Positions 1-6,842 of a stretch of DNA of 11,903 nucleotides are shown here, one piece after another. The translations under genes and the position numbers were made by a program. This stretch comes from Patescibacteria group bacterium (GTDB taxonomy: Bacteria > Patescibacteriota > Gracilibacteria > JAHISY01): positions 1 through 11,903 of the forward strand of contig JAHISY010000028.1 in assembly GCA_018817365.1 (NCBI GenBank), read 5' to 3'. The notes beneath the pieces were generated by a model that was not told the DNA's origin, did not search any database, and saw only the letters and a program-made list of their open reading frames with translations. The number at the start of each line of letters is the position of its first letter. The stretch's first letter is position 1.

Positions 1-1088
1 ATCGAAAAATTTTCAAGCGGGATGAAACCGATTTTTGCCCTTCCATTACACACTTTTTCAAAAACTTCAGCAATGCTGCCACACGAATTGAAAGGAAGTT
101 CGAGTTTCTGTTCTTGCAAAAACTTTGTTGCCGCAAGTTCGGTTTGCGTGTTTTGTCCGAAAATCGCAATGCAGTTTGCGGTTTTCAGTTTGCAGTTTGC
201 AGAGATTAACCTCTGAGATATCTTGGGGGTTAATTCCTCTTTTCCCGAAATTTTTTCAAAAATCCTCTCGCTTTCTTTTTCCGCGAAATCTTTCCATCTC
301 CCGAAAAACTTGCTTGCTTCTTCGAAATTTCTAAGCAGCTTCGCTCGTTTGCCGCCCGCTACTTCATTCGCGAGTTCGCCAAAAATCTTCGCGAGCGCCA
401 TCGCCGTTTTTTTGGCAGCCGGATTCGCGAGTTGGATATCGGTGTACATTTCTAAATCTTGATTCAAAATTCTCCCACTCGTGAGCAAAAAAAGTTGTGT
501 GCTCGGCGAAGCGATTTCGAAAAGTTTCGCGGGAGAAATTTGCTGTTTCTTCAAAAGTTGCGCGAATGCGAGATTCAAAAGATGTGCGGCAGCTTGATGA
601 ATCGCTGCGAGTTCGTCGTGTTTTTGCGGAGAAATTTCGTGAATCTTCAAGCCGGAATCTTCCAAAATTTTTCGCAGCCATTGCCACCACTTTTTCCCGC
701 GAGCCGGACACGCGAAAATATTTTTTCCGCACAGATTTTCCACCGCGCCAAACATCGGGTGTAATCCCACCACTTCCGCTTTTGATTCGAGCATCGCCGT
801 GACGGGTCCCGATTTCAAACTCGCGAGATCGACAAAAAGTTGTCGTGAGGACAGCAGCGGAGCAAGCTCGCGGATGACTTTTTCTGTATCTTTCAAAAAA
901 ACGGAAACCATCACGACATCCGAAACTTTCACGAGATTTTTATTCGACAAAATTTTCTTTCCATCCGGCTTTCTCCCCGAAATTTTTACTTCGCAACCCG
1001 CCGTTTCAAAAGCCTTTCGAAAGATTCGACCGAGAACTCCACGTCCTCCGACAATTCCAATCACGGGATTTTTCGGCAGTTTTTGCAC
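1..1088 (-). CDS. Bifunctional prephenate dehydrogenase / prephenate dehydratase (TyrA-PheA fusion), 3' end missing
   Basis: The gene reads leftward off the window edge; 362 residues are visible. Residues about 8-38 form a Rossmann NAD(P)-binding start with the glycine pattern GGxGxLG. Residues 86-93 and 107-114 (VGLHPMFG, His110) match the TyrA signature, His110 corresponding to the catalytic His of E. coli TyrA. Residues 150-280 form the helical dimerisation domain (HDELAAIHQ). From residue 307 a second domain begins that matches the N-terminus of prephenate dehydratase (IAIFGQNTQTELAATKFL, then IGFIPLENF, equivalent to VPIENS), where Phe replaces the usual Ser/Thr. Together these would turn prephenate into 4-hydroxyphenylpyruvate and phenylpyruvate. 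No chorismate mutase lies between the domains, unlike the TyrA-AroQ-PheA fusion known from Archaeoglobus. The start is GTG at 1088: an in-frame TAA lies four codons upstream and no in-frame ATG precedes the Rossmann motif. It follows the aminotransferase by 26 bp, so co-transcription is likely. TyrA is sure; PheA is a fragment but well supported. Confidence 0.9.
   Translation of the reverse strand, partial: MQKLPKNPVIGIVGGRGVLGRIFRKAFETAGCEVKISGRKPDGKKILSNKNLVKVSDVVMVSVFLKDTEKVIRELAPLLSSRQLFVDLASLKSGPVTAMLESKAEVVGLHPMFGAVENLCGKNIFACPARGKKWWQWLRKILEDSGLKIHEISPQKHDELAAIHQAAAHLLNLAFAQLLKKQQISPAKLFEIASPSTQLFLLTSGRILNQDLEMYTDIQLANPAAKKTAMALAKIFGELANEVAGGKRAKLLRNFEEASKFFGRWKDFAEKESERIFEKISGKEELTPKISQRLISANCKLKTANCIAIFGQNTQTELAATKFLQEQKLELPFNSCGSIAEVFEKVCNGRAKIGFIPLENFS
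170..204. repeat. Heptanucleotide tandem repeat at the TyrA/PheA junction
   Basis: Five consecutive 7-bp units with consensus TGCAGTT on the plus strand (170-176, 177-183, 184-190, 191-197, and a terminal TGCAGAG 198-204). In the minus-strand protein this encodes the linker SANCKLKTANC between the dehydrogenase and dehydratase domains. The same CAG-every-7-bp pattern recurs in the large plus-strand gene. Confidence 0.85.
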
Positions 1089-1114
1089 CTTTCCATTTTA
1101 ACTGAATCGGAAAT

Positions 1115-2290
1115 CTAAAACTTCAAATTCCGCCGAATTCGTTCCGCCGCCTCTCGCACTTCCGCCACCGTCGGGACGAGCGCAAAACGGACGAAACCTT
1201 CACCCGGATTCGCGCCGTCTTCTGTCACGTCTGAAATCCAACTGCCGGGAGTGGCGACGACTGCGATTTTCGGCGCGAGCAATTTTCGCGCAAAATCTTC
1301 GCTCGTCATCCCGTCCGGCACGCGCTGCCAAATATAAAAAGTCGCGGCGGGTTCGCATTTTTCGAGTCCGATTGATTCGAAAGCTGCTGTCAAAATGTCG
1401 CGCTTCTCGCGATATTCCGCAATCGATTTTTCGACATGCTGTTCATCTGTGAACGCTGCGATCGCGGCATCCTGCAAAAAATTTGGCGTGCCGCTGTCGA
1501 TGTTCGTTTTCACCTTTTTGAGACCGTCGAGAATTTCCGCGTCACCCGCCACGAAACCAACACGGTATCCAGTCATCCGGCTTCTTTTTGAAAATGAGTG
1601 AAATTCCACCACATTTTTTCGCGTGAATTCGAGAATGCTTTTCGGTTTCGCGCCGAAATAAATTTCCGAATACGCGAGATCGCTCGCGAGAATGATTTTA
1701 TTCCGCCGACAAAATTCCACTGCCGTCTCAAAAAATTCATCTGTCGCAATCGCCCCTGTCGGCGAGTTTGGATAATTCAGCCACAAAATTTTCGCTCGCT
1801 TCGCCATCTCCGCCGGAATTTTTGCGAAGTCGATTAAAAAATTATTTTCTTTAAAAAGCGGCAAAAAATAAGGCTTTCCGCCTGCGAATTCGCAGCCGCG
1901 AGCGTACGGCGGATAGCCGGGTGTCGGAATCAAAACTACATCGTTTGGATTCACGAATGCGAGCGGAAAGTGAAAAATCGCCTCCTTCGAACCGATCGAA
2001 GAAGTAATTTCAGTTTCAGAATTCAACCGTACTCCGAATCTTCGCGCGAACCACTTCGCGATAGCTTCTCGAAAATCCGCGCTGCCGATGTAGCTCGGAT
2101 AGCCGCTCGCGGCGTGCCGGTCAATCGATTTTTGCGCTGCCGCGCGAATGAAATCCGGAGTCGGATCGGCAGGATCGCCGACACCGAAGTCGATCGGTTT
2201 CACTCCCGTTTTTTTTAAATCCGCGACAATTTTTTCAAGTCCCGCGAATGGATAATTCGGCAGTTCCGCAATTCGTTTTGAAAGTTGCAT
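1115..2290 (-). CDS. Class I/II PLP-dependent aminotransferase (aromatic or LL-diaminopimelate type)
   Basis: This is a 391-residue fold-type I aminotransferase, full length for the family. Visible landmarks (numbered from the ATG) are the substrate-entry segment FGVGDPADPTP near 36, PGYPPY near 124, the NYPNSPTG motif near 172, the PLP-pyridine Asp in ASDLAYSEI near 204, the Schiff-base lysine Lys235 in SFSKRSRMTGYR, and the carboxylate-binding Arg in GEGFVRFAL near 370. Overall style is closest to LL-diaminopimelate/aspartate/aromatic aminotransferases. Because tyrA-pheA follows 26 bp downstream, transamination of phenylpyruvate and hydroxyphenylpyruvate to Phe and Tyr is the most economical role; that is inference, and DapL-like or alanine/aspartate activity is possible. 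The start is ATG at 2290; an in-frame TTG directly before it is less likely. No Shine-Dalgarno is visible; an extended -10 promoter lies 22 bp upstream. Confidence 0.88.
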   Translation of the reverse strand: MQLSKRIAELPNYPFAGLEKIVADLKKTGVKPIDFGVGDPADPTPDFIRAAAQKSIDRHAASGYPSYIGSADFREAIAKWFARRFGVRLNSETEITSSIGSKEAIFHFPLAFVNPNDVVLIPTPGYPPYARGCEFAGGKPYFLPLFKENNFLIDFAKIPAEMAKRAKILWLNYPNSPTGAIATDEFFETAVEFCRRNKIILASDLAYSEIYFGAKPKSILEFTRKNVVEFHSFSKRSRMTGYRVGFVAGDAEILDGLKKVKTNIDSGTPNFLQDAAIAAFTDEQHVEKSIAEYREKRDILTAAFESIGLEKCEPAATFYIWQRVPDGMTSEDFARKLLAPKIAVVATPGSWISDVTEDGANPGEGFVRFALVPTVAEVREAAERIRRNLKF

Positions 2291-2311
2291 CAAAAAAATT
2301 TAAGCTGCTTG

Positions 2312-2322
2312 ATTTTAGCAAA
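2312..2322 (-). promoter_or_regulatory. Extended -10 promoter of the aminotransferase-tyrA/pheA unit
   Basis: On the minus strand this reads TTTGCTAAAAT: a TGn extension directly followed by a near-consensus -10 box. No good -35 box is seen at 16-18 bp spacing, which fits an extended -10 promoter. Transcription would begin about 15 nt before the ATG at 2290. The identical 11 bases form the -10 region of the large plus-strand gene (6871-6881). Confidence 0.5.
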
Positions 2323-2340
2323 TTAACTTTCGAGAGTACG

Positions 2341-2417
2341 GAACTACAAGAATCCTATTTAACAGGAATCCCAAAAACAATCACAACAATTCTTGCTAAA
2401 AATAATTCCTGTAGTTC
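2341..2417 (-). repeat. Nested inverted repeats between the serpin and the aminotransferase
   Basis: The outer arms are 2341-2352 (GAACTACAAGAA) and 2406-2417, complementary over 12 bp with one G-U wobble in the minus-strand transcript; the right arm overlaps the serpin stop codon. Inside lie further copies of a CARGAAT/ATTCYTG motif, so that ACAGGAAT can pair perfectly over 8 bp with an inner ATTCCTGT, and CAAGAAT over 7 bp with the ATTCTTG of the outer arm. The alternatives are mutually exclusive or would form a pseudoknot. There is no U-tract, so it is not a standard terminator; the left arm ends about 24 bp upstream of the -10 box, a place where an operator could act. Confidence 0.6.
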
Positions 2418-3747
2418 AGCTTGGATCGCTCACTCGCCCCAAAAACAAAATACTCCCGGTCTCTTTTTCTTGAATCAAAAATACGAACGGATGATCCGCG
2501 CGAAAAATCGGAATCGATTCTGGCTCTGCCACCATCTCTTCATCCATCACCACCGCTGTCGCTGCCGCGGCTTCCGTGCCCTCTTCATTTACTTCGACGA
2601 AAGCTTGATGAATCACCGCGCTGATAAATAAATCTCGCTCGCCAGTCATTCCCGAAAAATCCGCTGCACCGGAAAAAGCCGTCGGCATTCCCATTTCTGC
2701 CAAATCTTTCGCCATAAAATATTTCGTTTCAAATTTGAATTTCGGGATGAAAACTTTCACTTGTTCTTTTCGCAAATCTTTTTTCCATGCCGCCAAATTT
2801 GCGAGCGTCAAATTATTTTCTAGAAGATCCAGATCGTCATTTTTCGGCAGCAAAATCAGCATCGACAATTCTTCGCCGGAATATGGTAGCTCGAGAATTT
2901 GCAGCTCTTCATTCTCCGCAAAATTAAATTTGGCTTCCTCATCCGTCTGCTGCATCATCGGAACTTCGATTGTCTCGCCGGAAGACATTCGGAAATCGTC
3001 ATCTCGCGTCTCGTCTTCGTTGAATTGCTTGAGCCAGTCGCCTTTAAAATAAATCGCGTTTGTGAGCACCAATTTTGTTGAACCCGTGATCCCTCCGACA
3101 GGAATCAAATCTTTTATCTTGTCGTTCGTCTGATCTTCAACCCAGTTATTAATAGTGATCCGCGAACTTTCCGTTTCTTTCGCGAAATCCAAATTCGTCA
3201 CGCCACCACCGTAATATTTTTCCACCGTCTCAAAATATTCATCCAAAAATTTGTAATTCTCTTGCGCCCACAGCGCGTTCGCAGTCGAAAGTTTGTAATT
3301 TTCGTTTTCTGCATTAATTTTCCCGAGCAGCCCTGAGTAGCCGAGTTTTCTTTCGTCTTCATTTTCCGGGAAATGAAAAACTGTCTGCATTTCCTCTGCC
3401 GTCTGTCCGCGCGCGCCTTCGAAAGTCATCGCGAGAGCTGTCGAAATGCTGTACGGCGAGAAGAAAACATTGCCCCCTTCTGCTTTGTATTCCGAATAAA
3501 GATCGAAAGCGAATTGATTGCTGGCATCGACGACTGCCGCAATCTCGCTTTCACTCGCGGAAGTTTCGGGAGAAATCGCAGGCGGTGAAACCGGCTCGCT
3601 CGGAATTTCCGGCTCGACAATCACGGGCGGCAAAAATGGTTCGCTCGGAATTTCCGGTTCGGTGAAATTACCGTACCAAAAAATCCCCGTGATCACGGCG
3701 GCGAGGAGTGTGATCATTCCGATTGTGATTTTGAGTTTCGGGGTCAT
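2416..3747 (-). CDS. Membrane-anchored serpin (serine protease inhibitor)
   Basis: The 443-residue protein has a short basic N-terminus, one hydrophobic segment (residues about 8-25) without a clear cleavage site, a Pro/Glu-rich linker (28-62) containing EPEIPSEP twice, and a complete serpin domain (about 70-443). Diagnostic stretches are NVFFSPYSISTALAMTFEGARGQT cut as NVFFSPYSIS and EGARGQT (93-116), LSTANALW (153), INNWVEDQTNDKI (199), LVLTNAIYFKGDW (226), VIHQAFVEVNEEGTEAAAAT (378-397) and HPFVFLI...ILFLGRV (419-439). The hinge EEGTEAAAATA has the small residues needed for loop insertion, so it should be inhibitory. The reactive loop after the hinge is about three residues longer than in alpha-1-antitrypsin; P1 falls near Glu404-Met405, an unusually acidic site, so the target protease cannot be named. 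It starts 25 bp after the SLH gene and is probably co-transcribed; it would face outward on the cell surface. No Shine-Dalgarno is visible. Confidence 0.95.
   Translation of the reverse strand: MTPKLKITIGMITLLAAVITGIFWYGNFTEPEIPSEPFLPPVIVEPEIPSEPVSPPAISPETSASESEIAAVVDASNQFAFDLYSEYKAEGGNVFFSPYSISTALAMTFEGARGQTAEEMQTVFHFPENEDERKLGYSGLLGKINAENENYKLSTANALWAQENYKFLDEYFETVEKYYGGGVTNLDFAKETESSRITINNWVEDQTNDKIKDLIPVGGITGSTKLVLTNAIYFKGDWLKQFNEDETRDDDFRMSSGETIEVPMMQQTDEEAKFNFAENEELQILELPYSGEELSMLILLPKNDDLDLLENNLTLANLAAWKKDLRKEQVKVFIPKFKFETKYFMAKDLAEMGMPTAFSGAADFSGMTGERDLFISAVIHQAFVEVNEEGTEAAAATAVVMDEEMVAEPESIPIFRADHPFVFLIQEKETGSILFLGRVSDPS
3593..3661 (-). repeat. 24-bp direct repeat encoding the EPEIPSEP linker units
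   Basis: Two 24-bp copies (3593-3616 and 3638-3661) differ at two positions and lie 45 bp apart, so the protein repeats in frame every 15 residues. They build the Pro/Glu-rich spacer between the membrane segment and the serpin domain. Confidence 0.85.
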
Positions 3748-3772
3748 TTTGAAGTTGAGTTAAAAAGTGGTT

Positions 3773-4663
3773 TTAAAACAAACTTTCCAGCGCGTTCGCA
3801 AAAATTACCGCAATCTCTGCGCGGTTTACCGGATTCGCGGGACGGAAGCTGCCGTCGGGGTAGCCATTCACGAAACCGAGGCAATTCGCCTCGTTCACAA
3901 ATTTCGCGAACCACGCGCCAGCCGGCACGTCGGTGAATCCAGCCGGAAGGCAGACGCTTTCTTCGATTTTTTTCTCAACCAAATCTTGAAATACGACGAG
4001 AGCCATCTTCACCGCTTCCGCGCGATTCACCGGCAAATTTGATCGAAAGACTCGATTCTTCCCGCAATCTTCCGACGGGTAGCCGGAAAGCCAGCCATTC
4101 GCGAACATAAATTCCACCGCGGGCGCAAAATCATCTTCCGGTTCGACATCGCAAAAATTTGTTTCCTCTACATTTTCAGGCAAGAATCCCGCCACTTTCA
4201 CCCCCAAAACCGCGAGTTCGCCGCGCGTGAGATTTTCGCTCGGTTTGTAATTTTGCGTCCCCGTGGCAGCCAGAGTTTGCGTCTCGTAAAGTTGTCGCAC
4301 CGCCGGCTCGAACCACGCGTATGCTGGCACGTCTTTATAAACTTGATTCACATTTTCGAGTCGCCAAACGGGTGCGAGTTCGAAATCAAATTCTTCGTCC
4401 GCTGCTTTCACAATCACGCTTGTTCCGACATAATCAGTTTTTCGCACGCGAATTATATCTCCCGCAGCTGTCTCCAAAATTTCGAACCTACCTTCGAGAT
4501 CGGTGTGAGAATTGAAATTTCCATTCAGCCAAATCTCCGTGCGAATGAGCGGCTCTCCGACTGCACTAGAAAATACGCTTCCCGAAATCGAAACCGCTGC
4601 TGCAGAAACGGCTGAAATAAAAATAAGAAATGAAGCGAGAAATGAGAGTGCGCGAAATTTCAT
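3773..4663 (-). CDS. Secreted protein with three S-layer homology (SLH) domains
   Basis: The 296-residue protein opens with a signal peptide (1 to about 22, ending VSAAA). Residues 24-98 resemble a carboxypeptidase-regulatory-like Ig-type domain (SISGSVFSSAVGEPLIRTEI, LEGRFEILETAAGD). Three SLH domains follow: about 108-160 (VYKDVPAYAWFEPAV ... NLTRGELAVL), 169-228 (FCDVEP ... WLSGYPSED ... VNRAEAVKM) and 242-296 (FTDVPAGAWFAKFV, NGYPDGSFRPANPVNRAE), the last ending at the C-terminus. SLH triplets usually hold proteins on secondary cell-wall polymers, so this is likely a surface-anchored envelope protein. Four cysteines (171, 200, 238, 261) lie in the exported SLH part and could form disulfides, which is inference. 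It starts 34 bp after the YtxH-like gene and is followed 25 bp later by the serpin, suggesting one envelope operon. The small Ig-like domain is the only candidate effector part. Confidence 0.92.
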   Translation of the reverse strand: MKFRALSFLASFLIFISAVSAAAVSISGSVFSSAVGEPLIRTEIWLNGNFNSHTDLEGRFEILETAAGDIIRVRKTDYVGTSVIVKAADEEFDFELAPVWRLENVNQVYKDVPAYAWFEPAVRQLYETQTLAATGTQNYKPSENLTRGELAVLGVKVAGFLPENVEETNFCDVEPEDDFAPAVEFMFANGWLSGYPSEDCGKNRVFRSNLPVNRAEAVKMALVVFQDLVEKKIEESVCLPAGFTDVPAGAWFAKFVNEANCLGFVNGYPDGSFRPANPVNRAEIAVIFANALESLF

Positions 4664-4697
4664 TCTTGAAAATTCCGAACTGAAATCAAATTAAATG

Positions 4698-5216
4698 CTA
4701 TTTTCGGCGAATTGTTTTTTTTGCTCGCGCGACTTTTTTTCTGCCTTTTTTTGCTGCTGCTGGCGCGATTTTTTGCACAGCCTTTTTTACTGTCTTCCGC
4801 GTTCCCGCAGTTTTCCGCAAAACTATTTTTTTTGTAGCAGTTACTTTTTTTCGTGCCATTTTTTCGATTCCGCCGGCTTGCTTTTCTACCTCCCTCAAAA
4901 CTTCTTCTGCTTTTTTCTGTGCGAATTTCACCGCGCTGCTACCCTCCGTTTCAGCTTTCTTTTTTAGCTCTGCGAGAATTTCTTTTCCGCCTTTCACGAG
5001 TTCTCGCATCGCTTCGCTTTTTTGCGCTTCATCAATCGCGGCTTTTCCGACTCTTAAATATTCTTGGAAAAGCGCTTCGAATTTTTTTTGCGGGGTGCGG
5101 GCAGATTTCAATTTTTCGCGCAAAGTTTTTCCGCTTTCTCGCGCAAACAAAAGTCCCACCACGCTACCGATAATCGAACCGATAAGGAAAGTGGATTTTT
5201 TAGAAAAGAGTTTCAT
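4698..5216 (-). CDS. YtxH-like membrane protein with a histone-H1-like basic tail
   Basis: From ATG 5216 the protein has 172 residues. Residues about 9-24 form a hydrophobic glycine-containing helix (FLIGSIIGSVVGLLFA) followed by RESGKTLREKL, the pattern of YtxH-type proteins. The middle (about 40-120) is a charged Ala/Glu/Lys helical region, probably coiled coil. The last 45 residues or so are dense in Lys, Arg, Ala and Thr (VKKAVQKIAPAAAKKGRKK, AKKTIRRK), resembling histone H1 or H1-like bacterial proteins. A DNA- or polyanion-binding tail tethered to the membrane is plausible; function is otherwise unknown. An in-frame GTG at 5240 would add eight residues, but the predicted promoter puts the RNA start at about 5235, which favours the ATG. 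No Shine-Dalgarno. The SLH gene follows at 34 bp. Confidence 0.8.
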   Translation of the reverse strand: MKLFSKKSTFLIGSIIGSVVGLLFARESGKTLREKLKSARTPQKKFEALFQEYLRVGKAAIDEAQKSEAMRELVKGGKEILAELKKKAETEGSSAVKFAQKKAEEVLREVEKQAGGIEKMARKKVTATKKIVLRKTAGTRKTVKKAVQKIAPAAAKKGRKKVARAKKTIRRK

Positions 5217-5241
5217 TTTTAAAGAGTTAGATTCGAACACA

Positions 5242-5271
5242 ATTTTAGCTCATACCGCTTCGCAATGTAAA
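5242..5271 (-). promoter_or_regulatory. Promoter for the YtxH-like / SLH / serpin group
   Basis: On the minus strand TTTACA (5271-5266) and TAAAAT (5247-5242) are separated by 18 bp, a sigma70-type arrangement. The RNA would begin near 5235, leaving a leader of about 20 nt before the ATG at 5216. Confidence 0.5.
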
Positions 5272-5329
5272 TATTGCAGCTTGTATTTTCTATAAATTAA
5301 TTTTATCACAGCTAATTTTTTTAGATGCC

Positions 5330-5379
5330 AAAGCTACTTGCCTGCCGACAGGCAGGCGCGGCATTGATAGCTTTTTTTT
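5330..5379. repeat. Intergenic palindrome with outer inverted arms
   Basis: The core is a perfect 7-bp stem, GCCTGCC (5340-5346) and GGCAGGC (5351-5357), with loop GACA. It is flanked by AAAGCTA (5330-5336) and TAGCTTT (5368-5374), the latter running into eight T. Read on the plus strand this resembles an intrinsic terminator, yet the neighbouring genes run on the minus strand, where no U-tract follows. It could be a weak terminator after trpF or a dispersed palindromic element that landed in the spacer. Nothing else is recognisable in 5272-5380. Confidence 0.6.
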
Positions 5380-5380
5380 A

Positions 5381-6025
5381 TCACGAATTGGTATCACATT
5401 TTATCGCTTCAAATAATTCCGCGAGTTTCTCCGGATCTTTTCTGCGTGGATCGTTTTCGGTCTCCACTCCGCTGCAAACATCCACCACATCGGGTTTCAA
5501 CTGCTTCACAGCTTTCGCGGCATTTTTCGAATTTATGCCTCCCGCGAGAATAAAAAAAGGAATTTGGTCGCGGACGCGGTGAATCAATTTCCAATCGAAA
5601 GTTTGACCGGTTCCGCCGAATCGTCCTCGCTTGAAAGCATCCAAGACGATTCCATCCAAACCTAAAAACTGCTGCAAATCATTGAAAGAATTCTCATTTT
5701 TCACGCGGAAAGCTCTCCACACTGGCAGCTCGAATTGCGCACAAAATTTAAGGGATTCGCTTCCGTGAAATTGCAAAATATCGAGTTCGCAAATTTCTGC
5801 GAGCAAACGAATTTTTTCTACCGCCTCATCCACAAAAACTCCCACGAGCTTCACATGCGGAAATTTAGTTTTAATTTCGAGCGCGAGATTGGCAGCCGCA
5901 TCCGGCGTGAGTCCTCGAGGAGAGTCGGGAAAAAAATTCAAACCGAGATAATGCGCTCCTTCTTTTACAGCAGCTGCCGCATCCGTGAGATTGGTGATTC
6001 CGCAAATTTTGACGAGAGGCTTCAT
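5381..6025 (-). CDS. trpF: Phosphoribosylanthranilate isomerase
   Basis: TrpF converts N-(5'-phosphoribosyl)anthranilate to CdRP, the third step of the tryptophan branch after anthranilate synthase. The 214-residue (beta/alpha)8 protein is of normal length or slightly long. Seen are the N-terminal KICGI with catalytic Cys8, LGLNFFPDSPRG (28-38), LQFHG (84-88), the general-acid Asp129 in GIVLDAF, GGTG (137-140), the phosphate-binding LAGG (160-163) and VDVCSGVE (181-188), then KDPEKL. The start ATG lies 6 bp after the trpC stop, so translation is probably coupled. There is no Shine-Dalgarno upstream. Confidence 0.97.
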   Translation of the reverse strand: MKPLVKICGITNLTDAAAAVKEGAHYLGLNFFPDSPRGLTPDAAANLALEIKTKFPHVKLVGVFVDEAVEKIRLLAEICELDILQFHGSESLKFCAQFELPVWRAFRVKNENSFNDLQQFLGLDGIVLDAFKRGRFGGTGQTFDWKLIHRVRDQIPFFILAGGINSKNAAKAVKQLKPDVVDVCSGVETENDPRRKDPEKLAELFEAIKCDTNS

Positions 6026-6031
6026 TTTTAG

Positions 6032-6811
6032 TTAGAGAGTGGTAAGTTCGAGGAGTTTAGCTTCGATGTTATCCGAATTCAAAATCGATGTTCCTATGAG
6101 GACTGCATCTACTTTTCCGCTCAATTTATCCAAATCTTCGCGCGATTTAATTCCACTTTCTGCCACGATTATTTTTTCTGTCGGAATTTTCGGAAGCAGT
6201 TGAAAAATGGTTTCGAGATTGATTTCGAGCGAGTCAAGATTACGGCTATTTATCCCAATAATTTCCGCGGAGGTTTTCAAAACTTTTTCCAAATCTTCAT
6301 TCGAATGAATCTCCACGAGACAATCCATACCCAATTTTTTGGCTTCAGCAAGCAATTTTTCGATTTCTTCAATTTCCAAAATACACGCGATTAGTAGTAC
6401 CGCATCCGCCCCGAACTGCCTTGCTTCGAGGAGTTGATATTCATCGAAAATAAAATCTTTCCGCAAAATCGGAATTTCACTGGCGTGGTTCGCTTCACAT
6501 AGATCCTCCAAACTCCCGCCGAAGAATTTAAAATCAGTAAGGATTGAAATCGCGGCGGCGCGAAGATTGTAAATTTTTACAATTTTTTCTACATCTAAAT
6601 TTTTACAAATTGTTTTTTTTGAAGGACTTTTACGTTTTAGCTCGGCAATCAGTTTCGGAAGAGTTTCACCTCGTCCACCCAGGAGCGCGCCTCGAAAATC
6701 GCGAGTCGAGGGTTCTATGATTTCTCGTAAAGTTTCAGAAGGGCAGGCAGCTTTCGCGCGCGCGATTTCGGCGCGTTTATTTTCGAGAATGTCAGCAAGA
6801 ATTTTGGTCAA
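6032..6811 (-). CDS. trpC: Indole-3-glycerol phosphate synthase
   Basis: TrpC closes the indole ring from CdRP, the product of the neighbouring TrpF. The 259-residue (beta/alpha)8 protein shows all the catalytic landmarks: Glu57 and Lys59 in IAELKRKSPS, SILTDFKFFGG (89-99), Lys118 in LRKDFI, Glu167 in LVEIH, Asn188 in IGINSRNL and Ser219 in AESGI; the phosphate-site segment near the end reads VLIGTSIL. The N-terminus (ILADILENKRAEIA) matches the family start, so the TTG at 6811 is chosen; no in-frame ATG exists nearby. The gene stands alone with trpF; no trpA, trpB, trpD or trpE is in the window. It is transcribed divergently from the large surface gene. Confidence 0.96.
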   Translation of the reverse strand: MTKILADILENKRAEIARAKAACPSETLREIIEPSTRDFRGALLGGRGETLPKLIAELKRKSPSKKTICKNLDVEKIVKIYNLRAAAISILTDFKFFGGSLEDLCEANHASEIPILRKDFIFDEYQLLEARQFGADAVLLIACILEIEEIEKLLAEAKKLGMDCLVEIHSNEDLEKVLKTSAEIIGINSRNLDSLEINLETIFQLLPKIPTEKIIVAESGIKSREDLDKLSGKVDAVLIGTSILNSDNIEAKLLELTTL

Positions 6812-6814
6812 TTT

Positions 6815-6842
6815 ATTATAAAATAATTGTAAAATTAAGCAA
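6815..6842 (-). promoter_or_regulatory. Candidate trpC-trpF promoter
   Basis: On the minus strand TTGCTT (6842-6837) and a perfect TATAAT (6820-6815) are 16 bp apart. The RNA would start at about 6808, just inside the TTG codon at 6811-6809, which conflicts with the assigned start. Either initiation occurs slightly upstream, the true start codon is downstream, or this match is fortuitous in AT-rich DNA. Confidence 0.35.

Noticed and set aside
364..732. Minus-strand frame of 122 codons within the tyrA-pheA gene
   Set aside because: It is an alternate frame of the TyrA coding sequence, which shows clear Rossmann and HPMFG motifs in the other frame.
5217..5240. GTG at 5240 as the start of the YtxH-like gene
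   Set aside because: The predicted promoter would start RNA at or after this codon, and the ATG at 5216 gives a typical basic N-terminus before the hydrophobic helix.
5330..5379. Strong intrinsic terminator for trpF
   Set aside because: The T-run follows the stem only on the plus strand, whereas trpF is on the minus strand; it is kept as a palindrome without a firm terminator call.
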